From Jeotgalibacillus haloalkalitolerans (lineage in GTDB: Bacteria; Bacillota; Bacilli; Bacillales; Jeotgalibacillaceae): a stretch of 64,000 nucleotides of DNA. Every line of letters starts with the position of its first letter. Within the stretch, counting starts at the first letter, position 1. The position numbers and the translations under genes were made by a program. The stretch spans positions 186,001 through 250,000 of the forward strand of contig NZ_JAXQNN010000002.1 of NCBI RefSeq assembly GCF_034427455.1. The letters are read 5' to 3'. This document shows positions 57,948 to 64,000 of this stretch, piece after piece. Under the pieces are notes generated by a model. It ran no database searches and had not been told where the DNA came from. It was given only the letters and a program-made list of their open reading frames with translations.

Positions 57948-59006
57948 GTGAGTGATCGTCAGGCAGCGCTGGATATGGCGCTTAAACAAATAGAAAAACA
58001 GTTCGGTAAAGGTTCAATTATGAAGCTTGGAGAACAGACTGACAGAAGAGTCAATACTGTATCAAGCGGATCTGTCTCACTGGATGCAGCGCTTGGAGTA
58101 GGCGGTTATCCAAGAGGTCGAGTAATCGAAATCTATGGCCCTGAAAGCTCAGGTAAAACGACTGTAGCCCTTCATGCAATTGCAGAGGTTCAGGCAAATG
58201 GCGGTCAGGCTGCATTTATTGATGCCGAGCACGCGCTTGACCCTGTATATGCTCAAAAGCTGGGTGTAAATATTGATGAACTTCTTTTATCTCAGCCGGA
58301 TACAGGAGAACAGGCTCTTGAGATTGCAGAAGCGTTAGTACGAAGCGGAGCAGTTGAAATTGTCATTGTTGACTCTGTAGCAGCACTTGTACCAAAAGCG
58401 GAAATTGAGGGTGAAATGGGTGATTCCCATGTCGGACTTCAGGCCCGTTTAATGTCTCAGGCACTCAGAAAGCTTTCCGGTGCCATCAGTAAATCAAACA
58501 CAATCGCAATTTTCATTAACCAGATTCGTGAAAAAGTCGGTGTCATGTTCGGAAGCCCTGAAACAACACCTGGCGGACGTGCACTGAAGTTCTACTCTTC
58601 TGTCCGTCTGGATGTGCGCCGTGCTGAAACGCTTAAGCAGGGTAACGATATGGTAGGTAATAAAACACGTATCAAAGTAGTGAAAAATAAAGTTGCACCT
58701 CCGTTCCGTATTGCAGAAGTTGATATTATGTATGGTGAAGGTATTTCCAAAGAGGGAGAAATCATCGACCTCGGAGCGGAAGCAGATATCGTGCAAAAGA
58801 GTGGTTCATGGTACTCCTATGAGGGTGAACGTCTGGGACAGGGAAGAGAAAATGCTAAGCAGTTCCTGAAAGAAAATACGGATCTCCGTCAGCAGATTCT
58901 TCTGAAAATCCGTGAGCATTACGGCATGGATCAGACTCATGCTGCACCTGAAAATGAACAAAACGAAGCTGAGGCGGAAGAATTTAATCTGTTAGAAGAT
59001 AAGTAA
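57948..59006 (+). CDS. recA: Recombinase RecA
   Basis: RecA forms filaments on single-stranded DNA for strand exchange and triggers LexA self-cleavage. The 352 residues show Walker A GPESSGKT (64-71), the family signature [34 protein letters not shown] (loop 2 region), and an acidic C-terminal tail. The GTG start at 57948 follows AAAGGAGG. Flanked by an SOS box and a terminator. Confidence 0.98.
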   Translation: MSDRQAALDMALKQIEKQFGKGSIMKLGEQTDRRVNTVSSGSVSLDAALGVGGYPRGRVIEIYGPESSGKTTVALHAIAEVQANGGQAAFIDAEHALDPVYAQKLGVNIDELLLSQPDTGEQALEIAEALVRSGAVEIVIVDSVAALVPKAEIEGEMGDSHVGLQARLMSQALRKLSGAISKSNTIAIFINQIREKVGVMFGSPETTPGGRALKFYSSVRLDVRRAETLKQGNDMVGNKTRIKVVKNKVAPPFRIAEVDIMYGEGISKEGEIIDLGAEADIVQKSGSWYSYEGERLGQGRENAKQFLKENTDLRQQILLKIREHYGMDQTHAAPENEQNEAEAEEFNLLEDK

Positions 59007-59014
59007 TATTGTAA

Positions 59015-59050
59015 AAAAGAGGCAGGAAAATCATTCCTGTCTCTTTTATT
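59015..59050 (+). terminator. Terminator after recA
   Basis: AAAAGAGGCAGGA (59015-59027) pairs with TCCTGTCTCTTTT (59035-59047), one G-T pair. Confidence 0.87.
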
Positions 59051-59084
59051 ATGAAATGTTATGAGGCAGATTATTCTAGGTTAC

Positions 59085-59113
59085 TTGACAATGAAAAAAT
59101 GCAGACTTAAAAT
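59085..59113 (+). promoter_or_regulatory. Strong sigma-A promoter of rny
   Basis: Perfect TTGACA (59085-59090), 17-bp spacer, TAAAAT (59108-59113). The leader is about 115 nt and includes a small TCCAA/TTGGA hairpin near 59168-59184. In B. subtilis pbpX lies between recA and rny; here the gap holds only this promoter region. Confidence 0.8.
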
Positions 59114-59236
59114 TAAGATTGTATATTTTTCAATTTTTCTAATTGATAAGTAAATGTCATGAAGTCTTCCAAGTGTCATTTGGAGGATCCTGAAAAGACA
59201 AAGTGTGAAAAGAAATAGCAAGAGGAGGTGAATACG

Positions 59237-60796
59237 ATGGAATCATTCGAAATCATCTCCATTTTGGTTGGCATTATCGTCGGTGTGGTTGTTGGTTATT
59301 TGATACACAAATTCATGATGGACGCTAAAGTCGGCGGTGCAAAAGGTACTGTTGAACAAATCCTGGCAAATGGGAAGCGTGAAGCAGAGGCACTGAAGAA
59401 AGAAGCGCTGCTAGAAGCAAAAGATGAAAATCATAAGCTTCGTTCAGAAATGGAAGCAGAACTTCGTGAACGCAGAAATGAGCTGCAAAAGCAGGAAAAT
59501 CGCCTGATGCAGCGGGAAGAAAACCTGGATCGTAAAGATGACTCGCTCAATAAGCGGGAATCAATGCAGGAGCGTAAAGATCAATCCCTGCATGAAAGAC
59601 AACAACATATTGAAGAGATGGAAAGCAAAGTGGAGGAGATGGTTCAAAAGCAAGAACTCGAACTTGAACGTGTATCTGGACTGACGCGTGAAGAAGCGAA
59701 AGCAATTATACTGGATCAGGTTGAGAAAGAACTGTCACAGGACATTGCAATTATGGTGAAAGAGCAGGAAAACCGTGCAAAAGAAGAATCAGAGAAGAAA
59801 GCAAGAGAATTGTTATCTCTCGCAATTCAGAGATGCGCGGCAGACCATGTAGCTGAAACCACTGTTTCTGTCGTTAACCTGCCGAATGATGAAATGAAAG
59901 GACGCATCATCGGAAGGGAAGGGCGAAACATCAGAACGTTGGAAACGCTGACAGGAATCGATTTAATTATCGATGATACGCCAGAAGCAGTAATTCTCTC
60001 AGGATTTGATCCGATTAGAAGAGAGACAGCACGTATTGCGCTTGAAAAGCTTGTACAGGATGGGCGCATTCACCCTGCACGGATTGAGGAAATGGTTGAT
60101 AAGGCACGTCGTGAAGTAGATGAGCACATTCGTGAAATTGGTGAACAGACTACATTCGATGTAGGCGTTCACGGTCTTCACCCGGATCTTATAAAGATTC
60201 TAGGAAGATTGAAATACCGTACAAGCTACGGTCAGAATGTGCTGAAGCATTCTACAGAGGTTGCTTATCTATCAGGATTACTTGCAGCTGAGCTTGGTGA
60301 AGACGTTGCGCTTGCGAGAAGAGCAGGGCTGCTCCACGATATCGGTAAGGCAATTGACCATGAAGTGGAAGGAAGTCATGTTGAAATCGGTGTAGAGCTT
60401 GCAACGAAATACAAAGAGCATCCGGTAGTCATTAACAGTATTGCTTCTCATCATGGTGATTATGAAGCAACTTCAGTGATTGCTGTCCTGGTTGCAGCAG
60501 CTGATGCATTATCAGCAGCAAGACCTGGTGCCCGAAGTGAAACACTTGAAAACTATATCAGAAGACTTGAGCGTCTTGAAGAGATCTCTGAAGGATATGA
60601 AGGTGTAGAAAAATCATTTGCAATACAGGCCGGAAGAGAAATCCGTATTATGGTTCGACCTGAGCAGATTGATGACCTCACAGCTCACAGACTTGCGCGG
60701 GATATCCGCAAACAGATCGAAGAAGAGCTGAATTATCCGGGTCACATAAAAGTAACAGTGATCAGAGAAACAAGAGCGGTCGAATACGCAAAATAA
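59237..60796 (+). CDS. rny: Ribonuclease Y
   Basis: RNase Y is the membrane-anchored endoribonuclease that starts mRNA decay in Firmicutes. I start at 59237 ([12 protein letters not shown]) because AGAGGAGGTG lies just upstream; a GTG at 59228 overlaps that site. The 519 residues have one membrane helix (about 5-24), a long coiled coil (about 30-190), a KH domain ([20 protein letters not shown]), and an HD domain with the metal motif in [12 protein letters not shown]. Length matches the family (about 520). Confidence 0.97.
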   Translation: MESFEIISILVGIIVGVVVGYLIHKFMMDAKVGGAKGTVEQILANGKREAEALKKEALLEAKDENHKLRSEMEAELRERRNELQKQENRLMQREENLDRKDDSLNKRESMQERKDQSLHERQQHIEEMESKVEEMVQKQELELERVSGLTREEAKAIILDQVEKELSQDIAIMVKEQENRAKEESEKKARELLSLAIQRCAADHVAETTVSVVNLPNDEMKGRIIGREGRNIRTLETLTGIDLIIDDTPEAVILSGFDPIRRETARIALEKLVQDGRIHPARIEEMVDKARREVDEHIREIGEQTTFDVGVHGLHPDLIKILGRLKYRTSYGQNVLKHSTEVAYLSGLLAAELGEDVALARRAGLLHDIGKAIDHEVEGSHVEIGVELATKYKEHPVVINSIASHHGDYEATSVIAVLVAAADALSAARPGARSETLENYIRRLERLEEISEGYEGVEKSFAIQAGREIRIMVRPEQIDDLTAHRLARDIRKQIEEELNYPGHIKVTVIRETRAVEYAK

Positions 60797-60803
60797 TAAA
60801 GCG

Positions 60804-60833
60804 AGCGATGTGCCTTAGGGTACATCGCTTTTA
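60804..60833 (+). terminator. Terminator after rny
   Basis: AGCGATGTGCC (60804-60814) pairs with GGGTACATCGCT (60818-60829), one G-T pair, loop TTA, then T's. Confidence 0.82.
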
Positions 60834-60869
60834 TATTGAACTTTCAAATTTTAATGGTCGCTGATCAAG

Positions 60870-60898
60870 TTGAAAGTGCAATCTATTCATGCTAAAGT
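60870..60898 (+). promoter_or_regulatory. Probable promoter of ymdB
   Basis: TTGAAA (60870-60875), 17-bp spacer, TAAAGT (60893-60898), 35 bp before ymdB. Confidence 0.55.
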
Positions 60899-60932
60899 TT
60901 GAACAATAAACATCAGTAGAAAGAGGACTAAA

Positions 60933-61724
60933 ATGAAAATACTTTTTATTGGAGATGTAGTTGGATCTCCCGGAAGAGAAATGGTTGAGGAATACCTGCC
61001 AAAGCTTAAACAAAAACACGAGCCGGATGCCGTTATCGTAAACGGTGAGAACGCCGCTTCGGGCAGGGGCATTACGCAGAAAATATACGAGCAGCTGCTT
61101 CATGCAGGAGCAGATATGATCACACTTGGTAATCATACATGGGATAATAAAGATCTGTTTAACTTTATAGATAAGGCAGATCAGTTAGTCAGACCTTTAA
61201 ACTACCCAAAAGGTACTCCGGGCAAAGGTATCCGATATTTTCAGGCTGGCAGCGCTGAAGTTGCGGTAGTAAACGCTCTTGGCCGAACGTTTATGAACCC
61301 GGTGGATGATCCATTTCCTGCTGTCAGACAGGCTGTCACGGAAGCAAAAAGACAGACCCCATTTGTTTTTGTTGATTTCCATGCTGAAGCAACAAGTGAA
61401 AAACAGGCAATGGGCTGGTATCTTGACGGGAAAGCTTCTGCTGTGGTTGGCACACATACACACGTGCAGACTGCTGATAACAGAATACTTCCTGAAGGAA
61501 CGGCTTATTTATCAGACGTTGGTATGACCGGGCCATACGATGCCATTTTAGGTATGGAAAGAGAAGCGGTATTAAAAAGGTTCATTACGGGATTACCTTC
61601 AAGGTTTGAAGTGCCTAAATCCGGACGCGCTATATTAAGTGCCTGCCTGATCACATTGGACCGTAAAACAGGTAAGGCTGATTCAATAGAGCGAATCTTA
61701 ATTAATGAAGACCACCCTTTTTAA
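60933..61724 (+). CDS. ymdB: YmdB, metallophosphodiesterase
   Basis: YmdB family phosphodiesterase; the B. subtilis protein hydrolyses 2',3'-cyclic nucleotides and influences biofilm and nanotube decisions. The 263 residues show the dinuclear metal motifs: GDVVGSPGREM (Asp), VNGENAASGRG (Asn/Glu), LGNHTWDN (Asn-His), DFHAEATSEKQA and GTHTHVQTAD (His). The ATG follows AGAAAGAGGAC. Located between rny and spoVS as in B. subtilis. Confidence 0.95.
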   Translation: MKILFIGDVVGSPGREMVEEYLPKLKQKHEPDAVIVNGENAASGRGITQKIYEQLLHAGADMITLGNHTWDNKDLFNFIDKADQLVRPLNYPKGTPGKGIRYFQAGSAEVAVVNALGRTFMNPVDDPFPAVRQAVTEAKRQTPFVFVDFHAEATSEKQAMGWYLDGKASAVVGTHTHVQTADNRILPEGTAYLSDVGMTGPYDAILGMEREAVLKRFITGLPSRFEVPKSGRAILSACLITLDRKTGKADSIERILINEDHPF

Positions 61725-61820
61725 AACCTTACTGTAATCACCCTGCATAACTTCAGCCTAAAACGAATATAGTGAATGGACACTAGCACATGTTAGCGGT
61801 TGAAGAAGGGGGATCTGCAG

Positions 61821-62081
61821 TTGAATGTATTAAAAGTATCGTCAAAATCTAATCCAAATTCAGTGGCAGGTGCATTAGCAGGTGTACTAAGAGAAAAAGG
61901 ATTTGTAGAAGTACAGGCAATTGGAGCCGGGGCGCTTAATCAGGCTGTGAAAGCAGTCGCAATATCAAGAGGTTTTGTCGCACCATCAGGAATAGATCTG
62001 ATTTGCATTCCTGCATTTACTGATATTCAGATCGAAGGGGAAGAAAGAACGGCCATTAAGCTGATTATTGAACCGAGGTAA
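61821..62081 (+). CDS. spoVS: Stage V sporulation protein S
   Basis: SpoVS is a small Alba-like protein needed for late sporulation stages. The TTG start at 61821 follows AAGGGGGAT by 7 bp and gives exactly 86 residues, the family length, starting MNVLKVSSKSNPNSVAG. An open frame from 61800 would run through the ribosome site. Highly conserved core GAGALNQAVKAVAISRGFVA and PAFTDIQIEGEERTAIKLII. The B. subtilis gene uses sigma-H; I could not fix a convincing sigma-H promoter in 61725-61820. Confidence 0.96.
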   Translation: MNVLKVSSKSNPNSVAGALAGVLREKGFVEVQAIGAGALNQAVKAVAISRGFVAPSGIDLICIPAFTDIQIEGEERTAIKLIIEPR

Positions 62082-62084
62082 AGT

Positions 62085-62116
62085 AAAGCCGCTGCGTAAG
62101 CAGTGGCTTTTTTATA
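62085..62116 (+). terminator. Terminator after spoVS
   Basis: AAAGCCGCTGC (62085-62095) pairs with GCAGTGGCTTT (62100-62110), one G-T pair, loop GTAA, then T's. Confidence 0.88.
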
Positions 62117-62154
62117 TACAACGCTTTATTAAAGGCCGTTGTTGTTTTTGCACA

Positions 62155-62274
62155 GCTGGTGATTGAAGCGTAAGGGGCGGCTCGCAGGAAGGGACGTGTG
62201 AGACCTGGCATGGCAAACCTGCGGGCTCACCGCCCGGCCGTGGAAAGCGTCCCCCTCTCGCTGCAATCAACAGC
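62155..62274. repeat. 120-bp GC-rich element with 16-bp terminal inverted repeats
   Basis: GCTGGTGATTGAAGCG (62155-62170) and CGCTGCAATCAACAGC (62259-62274) are inverted repeats matching at 14 of 16 positions. Inside, GGGCGG (62175-62180) faces CCGCCC (62230-62235), and CTCGCAGG (62181-62188) faces CCTGCGGG (62218-62225), so the whole element can fold into nested stems. It is far richer in G+C than its flanks and carries no reading frame. I recall similar intergenic elements in other Bacillaceae/Planococcaceae, so it is probably a dispersed repeat or MITE-like sequence, but copy number cannot be seen here. The rest of the gap 62117-62441 shows nothing else I can support. Confidence 0.65.
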
Positions 62275-62441
62275 CAACTTTAACAAATTTATATACAATA
62301 AAAATATTATGTAAACTTATTTTCATTCTAAGGACTGAATTTCAAAGATGTCCCCCCAAAAAGGTGTGTCTCACTTGTAAACGTGATAAAATGATCAATG
62401 ATGAATTTAGACATATTGCGCAGTTGAAGGAGAGATAGAGA

Positions 62442-64000
62442 ATGAAACAGCAGCTTTCCTGGAAAGTTGGCGGTCAGCAGGGGGAAGGGATCGAAAGTAC
62501 CGGAGAGATCTTTTCAATGGCGATGAACCGTCTGGGTTATTTTTTATATGGATACAGGCACTTTTCTTCCAGAATTAAAGGTGGACATACTAATAATAAA
62601 ATCAGAGTAAGCACGACCAGAGTCAGAGCGGTAGAAGACCGTCTGGATATATTAGTAGCGTTTGATCAGGAAACGATTGATGTGAATTATCACGAAATGG
62701 GTTCAGACGGTATCATTGTTGCTGATGCTAAGTTTAAACCTGTAAACCCTGAAGATTGTCAGGCGGAACTGATTATCGTGCCGTTTACAGAAATTGCTTC
62801 AGAATTGGGAACATCCTTAATGAAGAATATGGTGGCAATCGGTGCAACCTGTGCAATCATGGATCTTCCGACGCAGGTATTTACTAATGTGCTGCAGGAA
62901 ACCTTTAAACGTAAAGGGGAAGTAGTCGTTCAGAAAAACATGGAGGCAATTGAAGCGGGTTTTAAAGCAGCTTCAGAGCTTCTTGCGGACAAGTTGGGCT
63001 CACATAAACTATCGGAAGCTGATGGCATTCAGCGCATGTATATGATTGGCAATGATGCAATTGCGCTCGGCGCAATTGCAGCAGGAGTCAGGTTCATGGC
63101 AGCGTATCCAATTACACCGGCTTCAGAAATTATGGAATACTTAATTAAAAAACTACCTGCATTAGGCGGTGCAGTTATACAGACAGAAGATGAAATTGCA
63201 GCAGCCACTATGGCCATCGGCTCAAATTATGCAGGCGTCCGGTCGTTTACAGCCTCTGCTGGTCCTGGTTTATCTCTGATGATGGAATCGATCGGATTGT
63301 CAGGTATGACTGAACAGCCGCTGGTGATTGTAGACACTCAGCGTGGCGGACCTTCAACAGGACTCCCTACGAAGCAGGAACAGTCGGATCTGATGCAGAT
63401 GATCTATGGTTCACATGGTGATATCCCTAAAATTGTCCTTGCGCCAAGTACAGCTGAAGAGGCATTTTATGACACGATTGATGCTTTTAATCTTGCTGAA
63501 CAATATCAGTGTCCTGTTATTGTTCTTTCAGACTTGCAGCTTTCGCTTGGTAAGCAGTCAGTTGATCCATTGAATTATGCTAAGGTTCAGGTGGGAAGAG
63601 GAAAGCTTGTTGCTGAAGAAACAGAGCTTGATGAACTTGAACCAAAACAGTATTTCAAGCGGTATGAAGTGACAGAGGATGGTGTATCAAAGCGTGTGCT
63701 GCCAGGGATGAAAAATGGGATTCACCATGTAACAGGTGTTGAACATGATGAGACCGGCAAGCCTTCAGAGTCTTCACTGAACCGGCAGATGCAGATGGAT
63801 AAGCGGATGAGAAAGCTTGAGAATGTCTCACTTCATAAATCGGTTGATATAGACAACGCAAAGCACGGCGAATCTGATGTATTACTCATTGGATTTAACT
63901 CAACCCGTGGAGCATTGGAAGAGGCGCAGGAAAGACTCGAAGCTCAAGGGTTAAAAGTGAATCATGCACATATCAGACTGCTGCATCCATTCCCGGCTGA
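62442..64000 (+). CDS. korA: 2-oxoacid:acceptor oxidoreductase subunit alpha (3' end outside window)
   Basis: Alpha subunit of a ferredoxin-type 2-oxoglutarate (or 2-oxoacid) oxidoreductase, which decarboxylates 2-oxoacids to acyl-CoA. The open frame starts at the ATG at 62442 behind GAAGGAGAG and runs off the window (about 519 codons seen). An N-terminal gamma-type domain (KVGGQQGEGIESTGEIFS; SSRIKGGHTNN) is fused to the alpha domain, with AAYPITPASEIMEY and SAGPGLSLMMESIGLSGM. Fused gamma-alpha architecture is usual in Bacillales, with korB expected next. Its thiamine-binding partner is outside the window. Confidence 0.93.
   Translation, partial: MKQQLSWKVGGQQGEGIESTGEIFSMAMNRLGYFLYGYRHFSSRIKGGHTNNKIRVSTTRVRAVEDRLDILVAFDQETIDVNYHEMGSDGIIVADAKFKPVNPEDCQAELIIVPFTEIASELGTSLMKNMVAIGATCAIMDLPTQVFTNVLQETFKRKGEVVVQKNMEAIEAGFKAASELLADKLGSHKLSEADGIQRMYMIGNDAIALGAIAAGVRFMAAYPITPASEIMEYLIKKLPALGGAVIQTEDEIAAATMAIGSNYAGVRSFTASAGPGLSLMMESIGLSGMTEQPLVIVDTQRGGPSTGLPTKQEQSDLMQMIYGSHGDIPKIVLAPSTAEEAFYDTIDAFNLAEQYQCPVIVLSDLQLSLGKQSVDPLNYAKVQVGRGKLVAEETELDELEPKQYFKRYEVTEDGVSKRVLPGMKNGIHHVTGVEHDETGKPSESSLNRQMQMDKRMRKLENVSLHKSVDIDNAKHGESDVLLIGFNSTRGALEEAQERLEAQGLKVNHAHIRLLHPFPA

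Noticed and set aside
61741-61800. Sigma-H promoter before spoVS
   Set aside because: GTGAATGG resembles a -10, but the upstream AGCCTAAAA is a poor -35 match; left unassigned.
1-64000. CRISPR arrays, prophage genes, transposases, tRNA or rRNA genes
   Set aside because: No regularly spaced direct repeats, integrase, phage structural or transposase proteins, and no tRNA-like cloverleaf seen; the genes are syntenic housekeeping genes.

Overview
The window is a low-to-mid-GC Firmicute chromosome segment with every recognisable gene on the + strand. Gene order follows the Bacillus subtilis flhA-to-spoVS region almost gene for gene. It encodes a motile, chemotactic (flhA, flhF, flhG, che genes, sigD), endospore-forming (dpaA/dpaB, spoIIIE, spoVS, ymxH) bacterium with PolC and RNase J2/RNase Y. 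This fits Bacillales, family Bacillaceae or Planococcaceae/Caryophanaceae. A Jeotgalibacillus-like organism is possible, but the sequence alone does not settle the genus.

Layout. (1) 1-9940: end of the fla/che operon: flhA (5' end outside the window), flhF, flhG, cheB, cheA, cheW, cheC, cheD, sigD, a small unnamed gene, and swrB. (2) 9941-13168: rpsB, tsf, pyrH and frr, with terminators between rpsB/tsf and tsf/pyrH. (3) 13312-23537: envelope and replication genes uppS, cdsA, dxr, rseP, proS, polC. (4) 23543-28701: the rimP-nusA-rnpM-ylxQ-infB-ylxP-rbfA translation/transcription operon, preceded by a clear promoter and a weak-U-tract hairpin that looks like the NusA autoregulation site. (5) 28780-33301: truB, ribF, rpsO (with a structured leader), pnp. 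(6) 33461-39945: mlpA, ymxH, dpaA, dpaB, asd, dapG, dapA, i.e. dipicolinate and diaminopimelate/lysine synthesis. (7) 40094-44187: rnjB and spoIIIE. (8) 44188-50207: a GntR regulator and a nucleoside-type ABC importer (BMP lipoprotein, double-ABC ATPase, two permeases), with a cre-like site and several inverted repeats. (9) 50308-55771: ymfF, ymfH, ymfI, ymfJ, ymfK, rodZ. (10) 55885-62081: pgsA, cinA, recA (SOS box), rny, ymdB, spoVS. (11) 62082-64000: a 120-bp GC-rich element with terminal inverted repeats, then korA, cut by the window end.

How it works together. The left end builds and steers flagella, and its last genes set the motile state. The middle is housekeeping for translation, RNA decay, membrane lipids and isoprenoids. 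The dap/dpa cluster feeds both cell wall and spore core. Many gene ends carry recognisable intrinsic terminators, and several operons have readable sigma-A promoters.

I found no CRISPR array, prophage, transposase, tRNA or rRNA gene, and no clear new multi-gene system. The most interesting unexplained items are regulatory or intergenic: the inverted-repeat element at 62155-62274, the 402-bp control region before the GntR gene, the leaders of rpsB, rpsO and rimP-nusA, and the small unnamed gene between sigD and swrB.
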